A stretch of DNA of 64,000 nucleotides, taken from assembly GCA_900119535.1 (NCBI GenBank), contig FPJT01000006.1, positions 1-64,000 of the forward strand, given 5' to 3'. Position numbers and translations under genes: made by a program. The notes below the pieces were generated by a model. It made no database searches. It was not told the DNA's origin and saw nothing but the letters and a program-made list of their open reading frames with translations. Source of the stretch: Ruminococcus sp. XPD3002 (lineage in GTDB: Bacteria > Bacillota > Clostridia > Oscillospirales > Ruminococcaceae). Each line of letters begins with the position of its first letter. Positions within the stretch are counted from its first letter, which is position 1. This document shows, in pieces, positions 52,041-61,249 of the stretch.

Positions 52041-53411
52041 ATGAAAAACAATTCGTCAGACCTCACTGAAGGTCCTCTGCTAAAAAATATAATCCTTTAC
52101 AGCATTCCTATTATCCTGACTGGTATTCTTCAGCTTCTTTTCAATGCTGCTGACCTGGTAGTTGTCGGACGTTATTGTGGAAGTATCTCAGTTGGTGCTG
52201 TCGGAAGCACGGGTGCTGTTATAAACTTACTGGTAAATCTGTTTATCGGACTCTCAGTTGGTGCAGGCGTAACTGTCGCCCACGGAATCGGTTCGGGCAG
52301 AAGTGACGACGTACATAAGACTGTACATACAGCTATCCCTACCGCTGTTGCAGGCGGTGCGATACTTATGGTCATAGGACTTCTTTTCTCACATTCTATA
52401 CTCGCCCTTATGAAGACTCCTGACAACGTTATCGACCTTGCTACCGTATATATGCGTATCTATTTCTGCGGAATGATACAAAGTACGGTATACAATTTCG
52501 GAGCTGCTATCCTCCGTGCAGCAGGCGATACGAAAAGTCCGCTCTTCTTCCTTACCGCTGCCGGAGTTATAAACATTATACTGAACCTGATTTTCGTTAT
52601 CTGCCTGAATATGGACGTTGCAGGCGTTGCTCTCGCAACCTCTATATCACAGACAGTTTCTGCTGTACTGGTTGTCAGGGAACTGATGAAGCGAACTGAC
52701 AACTGCAAACTTGAACTGAAGAAGATGAAGATATACAAACGTCAGCTTCTAAGGATTATACAGATAGGTATTCCGGCTGGAATACAGGGAGCGCTCTTCT
52801 CTATATCAAATGTAATCATTCAGTCATCTGTCAATTCTTTTGGTTCAGTTGCTATTTCCGGAAATGCAGCAGCTCAGAATATCGAGGGATTTGTGTACAT
52901 CTCAATGAATTCTATAAGTCAGACCGCTCTGAACTTTGCAGGTCAGAACCACGGGGCGCGTAATTTTGACCGTATCCGCAAGATCATGAAGATATGCATA
53001 TCACTCGTCTTCTGTACAGGACTCGTGCTTGGTGTTACTGCTTATATCTTCGGACGTCCACTTCTCGGTATTTACATAACCGACTCGGACGAAGCGATAA
53101 AGATAGGTCTTGTAAGAATGGCGTACATCTGTATCCCTTATTTCCTCTGTGGCCTTATGGATGTGGCTACGGGACTTCTCCGAGGTATCGGATATTCCGT
53201 AATGCCTATGATAATCACCGTCGCAGGTGTTGTAGGCATAAGGATCACATGGATATATACGGTTTTCAGAATGGAAGCTTATCACTCGCTGAAAAGTCTT
53301 TATCTCTCATACACTATCTCTTGGAGCATTACTTTCCTCATAGAAATCGTTACTTTTATTATTCTTCTGAAGAAAATGAGTAATTCGGACAAAAATACCG
53401 TTTCAACCTGA
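52041..53411 (+). CDS. MATE-family efflux transporter
   Basis: A 456-aa protein with about twelve transmembrane helices in two halves. The start 'GPLLKNIILYSIPIILTGILQLLFNAADLVVVGRYCG' and 'AAILRAAGDTKSPLFF' are MATE signatures, and the second half repeats the pattern ('IQIGIPAGIQGALFSISNVIIQSSVNSFG'). Such transporters export drugs or metabolites using sodium or proton gradients; substrate unknown. GGAGAG precedes the ATG. It lies between two terminators and probably has its own weak promoter, which I could not place. Confidence 0.92.
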   Translation: MKNNSSDLTEGPLLKNIILYSIPIILTGILQLLFNAADLVVVGRYCGSISVGAVGSTGAVINLLVNLFIGLSVGAGVTVAHGIGSGRSDDVHKTVHTAIPTAVAGGAILMVIGLLFSHSILALMKTPDNVIDLATVYMRIYFCGMIQSTVYNFGAAILRAAGDTKSPLFFLTAAGVINIILNLIFVICLNMDVAGVALATSISQTVSAVLVVRELMKRTDNCKLELKKMKIYKRQLLRIIQIGIPAGIQGALFSISNVIIQSSVNSFGSVAISGNAAAQNIEGFVYISMNSISQTALNFAGQNHGARNFDRIRKIMKICISLVFCTGLVLGVTAYIFGRPLLGIYITDSDEAIKIGLVRMAYICIPYFLCGLMDVATGLLRGIGYSVMPMIITVAGVVGIRITWIYTVFRMEAYHSLKSLYLSYTISWSITFLIEIVTFIILLKKMSNSDKNTVST

Positions 53412-53422
53412 AATACTGCTTT

Positions 53423-53447
53423 ACAGCTCCCCTGCGGAGCTGTTTTT
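53423..53447 (+). terminator. Terminator of the first MATE gene
   Basis: A perfect 8-bp stem (53423-53430 with 53436-53443) with a 5-nt loop and five Ts. Confidence 0.85.
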
Positions 53448-53503
53448 GTGTCATTTTTACTTCCTGTGCATATTATATACCATAAACGCTAAGGAGGTTC
53501 ACT

Positions 53504-53839
53504 ATGGATGGTGTTCTTATAACTGCGGCTGTTGTTCTTGCGGTGATAGCTCTCATAGAAATAGTTACTCTGTTTTTCAGACTTCCGTATAAAGGTTCCG
53601 ATCCGCCTTATATAACACTTCTTCCCGTATTTAAGGAAGATAAAGATTTTTCTCTTAGGCTTGACCGCCTTGCTGCACGTTCCTGCGGAAGATCTGATGT
53701 GTATATCGTTATATTCTCCGCTGACAGCGAACAGCTTGAACTGATAAACGCCTATTCCAGGGATAATCCCGACTCTGTCATTATTTTCCATGAAGAACTT
53801 GAAAAAATATTGTCGAAAACATTTGCAATTGAGAGATAA
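53504..53839 (+). CDS. Small membrane-anchored protein, unknown
   Basis: A 111-aa protein with an N-terminal transmembrane helix (about residues 4-25) and an ~85-residue alpha/beta cytoplasmic domain ('YITLLPVFKEDKDFSLRLDRLAAR', 'VYIVIFSADSEQLELINAY', 'SVIIFHEELEKIL'), suggestive of a small Rossmann-like or glycosyltransferase-like nucleotide fold. No family recognised. AAGGAGG precedes the ATG. The recD2 promoter lies in its 3' end, so the two genes need not be functionally linked. Confidence 0.75.
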   Translation: MDGVLITAAVVLAVIALIEIVTLFFRLPYKGSDPPYITLLPVFKEDKDFSLRLDRLAARSCGRSDVYIVIFSADSEQLELINAYSRDNPDSVIIFHEELEKILSKTFAIER

Positions 53840-53851
53840 ATATAGTATAAT
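53823..53851 (+). promoter_or_regulatory. Promoter of the recD2-mreB unit
   Basis: TTGCAA (53823-53828), 17-bp spacer, TATAAT (53846-53851), overlapping the end of the preceding gene. Confidence 0.7.
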
Positions 53852-53890
53852 ATAAAAGAATGGTCATTTAATACGAAAGGAGGACTCCCG

Positions 53891-56134
53891 ATGAGCGAAG
53901 AGACGCTGCATATAGAAGGTACGGTAGAGGATGTTATGTTCAAGAATGAATCAAATGGCTATATCGTACTCGATCTCGACGCAGGCGGAGAACTCATAAC
54001 TGTTGTGGGTGAGCTCGGAGATATTGAAGTCGGAGAAGGTCTGATACTTGAAGGCAAATATGTCAGCCATCAGAAGTTCGGAACTCAGTTCAAAGCAGAA
54101 TACTGCGAAAGAAAGCTTCCCGACACTGTGATCAATATCGAGAAATATCTTGCAAGCGGTGCTATAAAGGGAATTGGTCCGGGACTCGCCAAAAAGATAG
54201 TGAGCGTTTTCGGAAGCTCTACCCTTGATATCATAGAACATGAACCTATCAGGCTGAGTGAAGTAAAGGGCATTTCTGTGAATAAGTGCGAGGAGATAGC
54301 CAATGAAGCTAAGAAAATATTTTCGCTTCGTGTGATAATGTCCTTCCTCTCTCAGTATGATATAAAATCAAAAGTAGCGATGGATACTTACCGCAAATAC
54401 GGTGCTGATGCTATGGAACTTATCCAACTGAATCCGTATATTCTGTGCGGTGATCTTATAGAACTTGATTTCCGTAAAGCCGATGAAATAGCTCATGATC
54501 TTCATATAAGCCGCAATGCGGATAAACGTGTCATTGCAGGTATGCAATACATAATCAAGGCAAACGCTTCACTTGGACATTCCTGTCTCCCTCTTGATGC
54601 ACTTCTGTCCAAAACAACTGTAGCACTTAATGTCAGTGACAAGGAATTCTTTTCCTCCTACAATGCTGCTCTCGAAGATAACGAACTTTTTGAGTACGTA
54701 AAGCATGACAGGGAATATGTATATCTCCCCGATTATTACTATGCAGAAAGCTTCATTGCTGACCGCATCCACATTCTTAAAGATTTCTCGTCTCCTGTAG
54801 ACTTCGACTACGATCAGCTCATTGATATTGAAGAAGAGGAGCATAATATACACTACGAAACCTTACAGCGTCAGGCGATAACTTCCGCTATTTCACGCGG
54901 ACTTATGATACTAACAGGCGGTCCGGGTACAGGTAAGACAACTACGCTCAATGCTATTATCTCCATATTTGAAAAACGCGGGGACAAGGTACTGCTTGCC
55001 GCCCCTACGGGACGTGCCGCAAAACGTATGTCCGACCTTACTGGCTACGAAGCCAAAACGATACATCGTCTCCTTGAAGTTGTCTATGATGCAGGCGGAC
55101 ATACTGTGTTCGCTCACAACGAGAACAATCCTCTTGACTGCGATGTTCTTGTGATCGACGAGATGTCAATGGTGGATGTCATTCTTTTCGAGAAACTGCT
55201 TCGTGCATTAAGGCTTGGCTGCAAACTGATAATGGTCGGCGACAGCGATCAGCTTCCATCAGTCGGTGCCGGAAATCTCCTGAGAGATCTTGTTGAAAGC
55301 AAGACAGTAACTGTTATAAAACTCAAAGAGATATTCCGTCAGGCTCAGCAGAGCTGTATCGTTACCAACGCACACAGGATAGTTTCAGGTGAATTTCCTG
55401 ACCTTACACGCAAGGACAGCGATTTCTTCTTTTTCAAGCGCGAGGACTACGCTCAGGCAGTAAAACTGATAGTTGATCTGAATAAGACGAGGCTTCCGAA
55501 AGCGTACAATTACTCCCCTACCGATGATATCCAGATACTTACCCCGTCCCGTAAAGGAACAGTCGGTACTATCGAGCTCAACAAGGTCCTTCAGAATGAA
55601 CTGAATCCGCCGTCCGACAGCAAGCCCGAACAGAAAGGTTTTATATATACCTACCGTACAGGCGATAAAGTAATGCAGACGAGGAACAATTACGATATCA
55701 CATGGAACCGTGACGGCGAACAGGGTGCAGGTATATTTAACGGTGATATCGGCAAGATAACAAGCATCGACCGCTCTGCAATGATAGCAGTTATAGATTT
55801 CGACGGCAGGATCGCACGTTATCCTTTTGATATGCTTTCACAGGTCGAACTTGCCTACGCTATCACAGTACATAAAAGTCAGGGCTGCGAGTTTGAAGCT
55901 GTCATAATGCCTGTTATGGGCGGATTTGAAAAACTAAGCTACAGAAATCTTCTCTATACCGCAGTTACAAGAGCAAAAAAACTTATGATACTTATTGGTT
56001 CGGAAGAAAAAATAAACAGAATGGTTACCAATAACAGGCGTACAAGAAGGTATACCTGTCTTATGAGCATGCTGAGAGAAGCTTGCGGTATAGATGACAA
56101 TAAACATCTTCAGGAAAAATTCAAGGATATGTGA
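53891..56134 (+). CDS. recD2: RecD2-type SF1 DNA helicase
   Basis: A 747-aa 5'-3' helicase used in DNA repair outside the RecBCD complex. It has an N-terminal OB-like region ('EGTVEDVMFKNESNGYIVLDL'), a helix-hairpin-helix zone ('GAIKGIGPGLAKKIVSVFG', about residues 92-110) and the motor domains. Walker A is in 'LMILTGGPGTGKTTTLNAI' (about 338-356), motif II in 'VLVIDEMSMVDV', motif III in 'MVGDSDQLPSVGAGNLLRDL' and motif VI in 'YAITVHKSQGCEFEAVIMPV...LLYTAVTRAKK'. AAGGAGG precedes the ATG. mreB follows after 29 bp. Confidence 0.93.
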   Translation: MSEETLHIEGTVEDVMFKNESNGYIVLDLDAGGELITVVGELGDIEVGEGLILEGKYVSHQKFGTQFKAEYCERKLPDTVINIEKYLASGAIKGIGPGLAKKIVSVFGSSTLDIIEHEPIRLSEVKGISVNKCEEIANEAKKIFSLRVIMSFLSQYDIKSKVAMDTYRKYGADAMELIQLNPYILCGDLIELDFRKADEIAHDLHISRNADKRVIAGMQYIIKANASLGHSCLPLDALLSKTTVALNVSDKEFFSSYNAALEDNELFEYVKHDREYVYLPDYYYAESFIADRIHILKDFSSPVDFDYDQLIDIEEEEHNIHYETLQRQAITSAISRGLMILTGGPGTGKTTTLNAIISIFEKRGDKVLLAAPTGRAAKRMSDLTGYEAKTIHRLLEVVYDAGGHTVFAHNENNPLDCDVLVIDEMSMVDVILFEKLLRALRLGCKLIMVGDSDQLPSVGAGNLLRDLVESKTVTVIKLKEIFRQAQQSCIVTNAHRIVSGEFPDLTRKDSDFFFFKREDYAQAVKLIVDLNKTRLPKAYNYSPTDDIQILTPSRKGTVGTIELNKVLQNELNPPSDSKPEQKGFIYTYRTGDKVMQTRNNYDITWNRDGEQGAGIFNGDIGKITSIDRSAMIAVIDFDGRIARYPFDMLSQVELAYAITVHKSQGCEFEAVIMPVMGGFEKLSYRNLLYTAVTRAKKLMILIGSEEKINRMVTNNRRTRRYTCLMSMLREACGIDDNKHLQEKFKDM

Positions 56135-56163
56135 TCGTATCTTATAAAAGAAAGGATTATATT

Positions 56164-57183
56164 ATGGCAAATACAGATATCGGAATAGATTTAGGTACTT
56201 CAAATATCGTTATGACCATGGGAACCAAAGGCGTTGTACTCAGTGAGCCTTCGGTCATTGCTTATAATACCCGTACAGAACGTGTTCTTGCAGTCGGCAA
56301 GGAAGCCTACGAGATGATAGGAAGGAACCCCGATTACATAGCTGTTGCACGTCCTATAAGCGAGGGCGTTATTTCAGATGATGACCTTACCCACAGTATG
56401 ATCCGTGAATTCATACTAAAAGTTACGGGACATCAGCTCATAAAGCCGAGAATAATAATCTGCGTTCCATCATTTATTACGGATATCGAAAGCCGTGCTG
56501 TTGTAGAAGCCGCTAAAAGTGCCGGTTCACGCCAGGTATATCTGATACAGGAGCCTATTGCTGCTATGATCGGCGCAGGCGTTAACATAACCAAGGCCAA
56601 GGGACACATGATCGTTGATATCGGCGGCGGTACTACCGATGTTGCTATCGTTTCTATGAACGGTGTTGTTACTTCTCATACTATAAAAGTCGCAGGCAAC
56701 TCCATAGACCGTTCGATAATCAAGTATATGCAGAACAAGTACAAGCTCCTTATTGGTGAGATAACCGCAGAAAAGGTCAAGATAGAGCTTTGCAATCTCT
56801 ATGATCCGAGCGATGAGATAACTTATACTGTAAAGGGAAGAAGTTTACTTAAGGGACTCCCCTCTCAGGTACAACTCAGTGAAAATGAATTGTTTCAGGC
56901 TATAGAGGATGATACTTTCGCTATCATGGAGGCTATCCGAAAGGTACTTGAAGATGCTCCTCCCGAGCTTGTTGGAGATATTTACGATAACGGTCTTCTT
57001 ATGACAGGCGGCGGCGCACTTCTTGGCGGACTTACTCAGCTTATCAAGCGTACACTCGGCATAAACTGCAATATTGCAAAGGATTCTATCAATTGCGTGG
57101 CAAAGGGTACAGGTATGGCATTCGGTAAGATGACTACCCTTCTTGACGGATTCGAGACTGCAACGGTATATAAATACAGATAA
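56164..57183 (+). CDS. mreB: Rod-shape actin MreB/Mbl
   Basis: A 339-aa actin-family ATPase that forms membrane filaments guiding lateral wall synthesis. It has phosphate-1 'DIGIDLGTSNIVMTM', 'VCVPSFITDIESRAVVEAAKSAGSRQVYLIQEPIAAMIGAG', phosphate-2 'MIVDIGGGTTDVAIVS' and adenosine motif 'GLLMTGGGALLGGL'. AAAGG upstream of the ATG at 56164 decides the start over an upstream in-frame codon. mreC and mreD do not follow, so this is an isolated MreB/Mbl paralogue gene, probably co-transcribed with recD2. Confidence 0.92.
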   Translation: MANTDIGIDLGTSNIVMTMGTKGVVLSEPSVIAYNTRTERVLAVGKEAYEMIGRNPDYIAVARPISEGVISDDDLTHSMIREFILKVTGHQLIKPRIIICVPSFITDIESRAVVEAAKSAGSRQVYLIQEPIAAMIGAGVNITKAKGHMIVDIGGGTTDVAIVSMNGVVTSHTIKVAGNSIDRSIIKYMQNKYKLLIGEITAEKVKIELCNLYDPSDEITYTVKGRSLLKGLPSQVQLSENELFQAIEDDTFAIMEAIRKVLEDAPPELVGDIYDNGLLMTGGGALLGGLTQLIKRTLGINCNIAKDSINCVAKGTGMAFGKMTTLLDGFETATVYKYR

Positions 57184-57188
57184 CGATT

Positions 57189-57218
57189 ATTCTCCCTGTT
57201 TTCCAGGGAGAATTTTTT
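57189..57218 (+). terminator. Terminator of mreB
   Basis: A perfect 10-bp stem (57189-57198 with 57204-57213) with a 5-nt loop and a run of six Ts. Confidence 0.88.
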
Positions 57219-57247
57219 ATTTGTGCAAATCGAACAAACTTTCCGCA

Positions 57248-57301
57248 GAACTGTTGTTCTTCCAACTGCTGTGTGATATAATATATGTAGAATATATGTT
57301 C
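57248..57301 (+). promoter_or_regulatory. SOS-type promoter with two LexA boxes
   Basis: A perfect Firmicutes LexA/DinR core, GAAC-N4-GTTC, lies at 57248-57259 and overlaps the -35 (TTGTTC, 57254-57259). The -10 TATAAT is at 57277-57282 after 17 bp, with an extended TG. A second box with one mismatch, GAAT-N4-GTTC, lies at 57290-57301 at the transcription start. Confidence 0.8.
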
Positions 57302-57313
57302 GGTGGTGATTAT

Positions 57314-58831
57314 ATGTCCGATAGTTTACGTTCGTTTATTGCTATAGACCTTAAGTCTTTCTATGCCTCCGTGGAGTGTACAGATCATGGCTACGATCCG
57401 CTTACTACCAACCTTGTAGTAGCTGATCCTTCTCGTACTGATAAGACTATATGCCTTGCCGTTTCTCCTGCACTGAAATCATTCGGTATTCCGGGACGCC
57501 CCCGCCTTTTCGAGGTAATACAGAAAGTCGCACAGGTAAATGCGCTCAGGAGAAATAAAGCTCCCTATCACAGATTCCAAGGATCTTCCTGTATTTCTAC
57601 AAAACTTTTGTCTGATCCTTCACTTGAACTTAATTATATCGTAGCTCCTCCGAGAATGGCAAGGTATCTTGAGGTCAGTTCCCGTATATACAATATTTAC
57701 CTTAGACATATTTCTCCCGATGATATACACGTCTATTCCATAGATGAAGTATTTATCGATGCAACAGAATACCTTAAAACTTACAGAATAACTGCTCATG
57801 AGCTTGCTATGATGCTGATAAGGGAAGTGCTTAAAGAAACGGGTATAACCGCTACTGCAGGTATCGGTACTAATATGTATCTGTGCAAGATAGCTATGGA
57901 TATAGTGGCAAAGCATATGCCTGCGGATAAGGATGGAGTTCGTATTGCAGAACTTGATGAACGTTCATACAGGGAAAAACTGTGGGATCACCGTCCACTG
58001 ACTGATTTCTGGAGGCTTGGACGAGGATATGCTGAAAAACTCGAAAAATATGGTATATATACCATGGGAGATATCGCAAGATGTTCTTTGGGACGAAAAT
58101 ACGATATTCTTAATGAGGACCTTCTGTATAAGCTGTTCGGAGTCAATGCGGAACTGCTTATCGATCACGCATGGGGTTGGGAAAACTGTCTTATCAGTGA
58201 CATAAAACAATACAAACCCGAGAGCAGCAGTCTGAGTTCGGGACAGGTACTTAAATGTCCATACAGCTTCCATAAAAGCCGCATCGTTATCCGTGAAATG
58301 GCTGATGCACTTGCGCTCGATATGGTAGAAAATAAACTCGTCGCAGATCAGATAGTCATAACAGTCGGTTACGATACCGCAAGTCTGAATACGGGAATAG
58401 AATATAAAGGTGATATCGAAACGGACTATTATGGCAGAAAGATCCCCAAAACTGCTCACGGTTCGATAAATCTCGGAGAGTATACCTCATGTTCCAATCT
58501 TATGATAAATGCTGTTACTGAGTTTTTTGACAGAATAGTTGATCCCGAACTGATGATACGAAGGATGTATGTAGTCGCAAATCACGTAATACGTGAACAG
58601 GATATCCCCGAAGCTGAACCAATCCAGCTGGACTTTTTTACGGATATCATCGAAAAGCAGCGTGAAATCGTACTTCACAGAGAAAAATCCTTAAAGGAAA
58701 ACAGCCTTCAGAAGGCGATAATAAATATAAAAAACAGATACGGAAAAAACGCTTTGCTTAAAGGCATGAACTTTGAACAGGGTGCTACCGCGATCGAAAG
58801 GAACGCTCAGATAGGCGGACATCTTGCGTGA
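57314..58831 (+). CDS. Y-family translesion DNA polymerase (UmuC/YqjW-like)
   Basis: A 505-aa error-prone polymerase. The catalytic palm has 'IAIDLKSFYASVECTDHGYDP' (first metal Asp) and 'VYSIDEVFIDATEYL' (SIDE motif). Helix-hairpin-helix, little finger and a C-terminal tail follow. The tail has a beta-clamp-binding motif 'QLDFF' (about residues 437-441). It is longer than DinB and closer to the UmuC/YqjW/UvrX group. GGTGGTGA before the ATG at 57314 sets the start; an open frame further upstream overlaps mreB and the promoter. The two LexA boxes predict induction by DNA damage. Confidence 0.9.
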   Translation: MSDSLRSFIAIDLKSFYASVECTDHGYDPLTTNLVVADPSRTDKTICLAVSPALKSFGIPGRPRLFEVIQKVAQVNALRRNKAPYHRFQGSSCISTKLLSDPSLELNYIVAPPRMARYLEVSSRIYNIYLRHISPDDIHVYSIDEVFIDATEYLKTYRITAHELAMMLIREVLKETGITATAGIGTNMYLCKIAMDIVAKHMPADKDGVRIAELDERSYREKLWDHRPLTDFWRLGRGYAEKLEKYGIYTMGDIARCSLGRKYDILNEDLLYKLFGVNAELLIDHAWGWENCLISDIKQYKPESSSLSSGQVLKCPYSFHKSRIVIREMADALALDMVENKLVADQIVITVGYDTASLNTGIEYKGDIETDYYGRKIPKTAHGSINLGEYTSCSNLMINAVTEFFDRIVDPELMIRRMYVVANHVIREQDIPEAEPIQLDFFTDIIEKQREIVLHREKSLKENSLQKAIINIKNRYGKNALLKGMNFEQGATAIERNAQIGGHLA

Positions 58832-58896
58832 TATCCATATTATTCTACATATAAGGTTACTATTTTTGGTATTATTAACAACTATGTCCTGAAATG

Positions 58897-58925
58897 TTGC
58901 AATTATCGTTAAAATGCAGTATAAT
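58897..58925 (+). promoter_or_regulatory. Promoter of the MATE-nudC unit
   Basis: TTGCAA (58897-58902), 17-bp spacer, TATAAT (58920-58925). Confidence 0.7.
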
Positions 58926-58961
58926 TATTAAGTTGTAAAAAATAATCAAGAAGGTAATAAT

Positions 58962-60350
58962 ATGGAGAAAAAGAATAATCAGCTTGGTACAGAATCAGTA
59001 TCAAAGCTAATGATCAGGTTTTCGATACCGAGTATCATCGGTATGCTGGTCAGTGCATTGTATAATATTGTGGATCAGGTGTTTATCGGACAATGCGTCG
59101 GTACAAACGGAAACGCGGCTACTACTATAGCCTTTCCTTTTACTACTGCATGTATGTCACTCGCACTTCTGTTCGGTATAGGCGGAGCTTCATGCTTTAA
59201 CCTGACAATGGGACGAGGCGACAAAAAAAGAGCAGGTTACTTTGCGGCTAACGCTATAACTATGCTGATACTCAGCGGTGCTGTTGTATCTGTTATAACA
59301 CTGCTTTTCCTGACTCCCCTGCTGAATTTCTTCGGAGCAGACTCGGATTCTCTCCCGTACGCACAGGAGTATGTCCGTATAACCGCAATAGGATTCCCGT
59401 TTCTTATTCTGACGACCGGCGGAGGTCATATTGTACGTGCGGACGGAAGTCCTAATATGACTATGGCATGTAACCTTACAGGCGCAGTAATAAATACGGT
59501 TCTTGATGCGATATTCGTAAAATTCATGGGTTTGGGCATGACAGGTGCCGCAGCTGCTACAGTCATAGGACAGGTCGTATCGGCTATAATGGTAATAGTT
59601 TATATGCGCGGTTTCAAGACTGTTCCCCTCACGCTCGGACACTACAAGCCGCAGTTTTCCGCAGTTAAAAGAGTTGCTTCCATTGGAATGGCTTCATGCT
59701 TTAATCAGCTTGCAATAGCTATAGTTCAGATAGTTATGAACAATTCGCTCAATCATTACGGGGCACTTTCGATATATGGTGCTTCCGAAGCTAAAGCTTG
59801 TTCGGGAATAGCACTTAAAGTAAATATGATAGTATTCTCGATAGTTATCGGTCTCGCTCAGGGTACTCAGCCGATAGAGAGCTATAACTATGGCGCTAAA
59901 CAGTATGACAGAGTCAGAAAAGCTTACCGTCTTGCAGTATGTGCAGGTATGGCAGTTTCACTCGCAGCATTTGCAGCATTTCAGTTATTCCCGAAGCAGA
60001 TATTCGCTTTATTCGGCTCAGGAAGTGATACTTACCTTGAGCTGGGCGTTAAATTCTTCAGAATATTCCTTTTCTTCACATGGATAAACTGTCTCCAGCC
60101 TATAACATCAACTTTCTTTACCTCTATAGGCAAGCCGATAAAAGGTGTTTTCCTTTCATTGACAAGACAGATACTGTTCTTCATCCCGTTTCTTCTTATC
60201 CTGCCGCTGTATTTCGGTATCAACGGAATAATATATACAGGTCCTATCGCAGATGTACTGTCCGCTATAGTGGCTATATCAATGGCAGCTTATGAGTTCA
60301 GAAAAATAAAAAAGCTTGAATCACAAGAAAAATCATCAGTAAAGGAGTAG
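58962..60350 (+). CDS. MATE-family efflux transporter (second)
   Basis: A 462-aa twelve-helix MATE protein ('LMIRFSIPSIIGMLVSALYNIVDQVFIGQCVG', 'LTTGGGHIVRADGSPNMTMACNLTGAVINTVLDAIFV', 'IVIGLAQGTQPIESYNYGAKQYDRVRKAYRLA'). The pattern is that of the MepA/DinF-like clostridial branch, distinct from the gene at 52041. Substrate unknown. nudC starts 4 bp after its stop, so they are co-transcribed. Confidence 0.92.
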   Translation: MEKKNNQLGTESVSKLMIRFSIPSIIGMLVSALYNIVDQVFIGQCVGTNGNAATTIAFPFTTACMSLALLFGIGGASCFNLTMGRGDKKRAGYFAANAITMLILSGAVVSVITLLFLTPLLNFFGADSDSLPYAQEYVRITAIGFPFLILTTGGGHIVRADGSPNMTMACNLTGAVINTVLDAIFVKFMGLGMTGAAAATVIGQVVSAIMVIVYMRGFKTVPLTLGHYKPQFSAVKRVASIGMASCFNQLAIAIVQIVMNNSLNHYGALSIYGASEAKACSGIALKVNMIVFSIVIGLAQGTQPIESYNYGAKQYDRVRKAYRLAVCAGMAVSLAAFAAFQLFPKQIFALFGSGSDTYLELGVKFFRIFLFFTWINCLQPITSTFFTSIGKPIKGVFLSLTRQILFFIPFLLILPLYFGINGIIYTGPIADVLSAIVAISMAAYEFRKIKKLESQEKSSVKE

Positions 60351-60354
60351 TATA

Positions 60355-61185
60355 ATGCTTCAGGATATTCATCCACATAATCTCGATATTGCCTATTCGG
60401 CTGACTATCATCCCGACGAAACAAGTATAATTATGCACTATAAAAACGGTAAGGTGCTTGCTTGCACTGATAATGAACATCCATTCCTGTTTTATTCTCA
60501 GATAGAAAAACCGCAGAAATGCGTATATCTCTTTTCTGTAGATGATACAAAGTACTTTCTTGCCGAAGATGAGGACGTTATTGCTCCGGGAGGTTATATC
60601 TATCAGGATATCAAAAAGCTCCGTCACAAGGAAGGTATGCTAAAGGTCAACATAATGGTCATGTTCACTTCTTATCACCTGTGGAGCTGGTATACAAATA
60701 ACAAGATATGCGGATACTGCGGAGGTAAAACAGTCACAGACTATAATGAACGTGCCCTGTTCTGTAAGAATTGCTGTCGAGTTATATATCCTCGCATAAA
60801 TCCTGCAGTTATAGTGGGAGTAATAAACGGCGATAAGCTTCTTGTAACAAGATACGCTAAGAACCGTGGTGTGTCTTACGATGCACTTGTTGCCGGCTTT
60901 ACCGAAATAGGAGAGACATTTGAGCAGACTGTAGCTCGTGAAGTCCATGAAGAAGTTGGACTTAAGGTAAAGAACATCAGATACTACAAATCCCAGCCAT
61001 GGGGATATTCAGGAGGTATACTTGCAGGTTTTTACTGTGATCTGGATGAAAGCGAAGAGATCACAATTGACAAAACTGAACTTAGCTGCGCTGAATGGAG
61101 AACTCGTGACGAAATAACAGGTCAGCCTGATGATCTGAGTCTCACTAATGAAATGATGATGAATTTCAAGAACAACATGAAATGA
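60355..61185 (+). CDS. nudC: NudC-like Nudix hydrolase (NAD(H) pyrophosphatase family)
   Basis: A 276-aa protein with the NudC layout: an N-terminal domain (about residues 1-115), a four-cysteine zinc ribbon 'CGYCGG...CKNCC' (about 120-143) and a Nudix domain with the complete box 'GFTEIGETFEQTVAREVHEEVG' (about 182-203). The NudC tag SQPWPFPxS appears in altered form as 'SQPWGYSGG' (about 218-226), so NAD(H) specificity is likely but not certain. NudC enzymes split NADH and can remove NAD caps from RNA. Confidence 0.88.
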   Translation: MLQDIHPHNLDIAYSADYHPDETSIIMHYKNGKVLACTDNEHPFLFYSQIEKPQKCVYLFSVDDTKYFLAEDEDVIAPGGYIYQDIKKLRHKEGMLKVNIMVMFTSYHLWSWYTNNKICGYCGGKTVTDYNERALFCKNCCRVIYPRINPAVIVGVINGDKLLVTRYAKNRGVSYDALVAGFTEIGETFEQTVAREVHEEVGLKVKNIRYYKSQPWGYSGGILAGFYCDLDESEEITIDKTELSCAEWRTRDEITGQPDDLSLTNEMMMNFKNNMK

Positions 61186-61201
61186 AAAATTTTCAGATAT
61201 A

Positions 61202-61240
61202 AAAAGGGAAGAAACTGCTTAAGTTTCTTCCCTTTTACTT
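61202..61240. terminator. Bidirectional terminator between nudC and the HD-GYP gene
   Basis: A perfect 15-bp stem (61202-61216 with 61222-61236) with a 5-nt loop and A/T-rich flanks on both sides. Confidence 0.88.
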
Positions 61241-61249
61241 TTCAGATAT

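Noticed and set aside
57143..57313. N-terminal extension of the Y-family polymerase
   Set aside because: It would start inside mreB and run through the terminator, promoter and LexA boxes; the ATG at 57314 has a ribosome-binding site and gives the normal family N-terminus.
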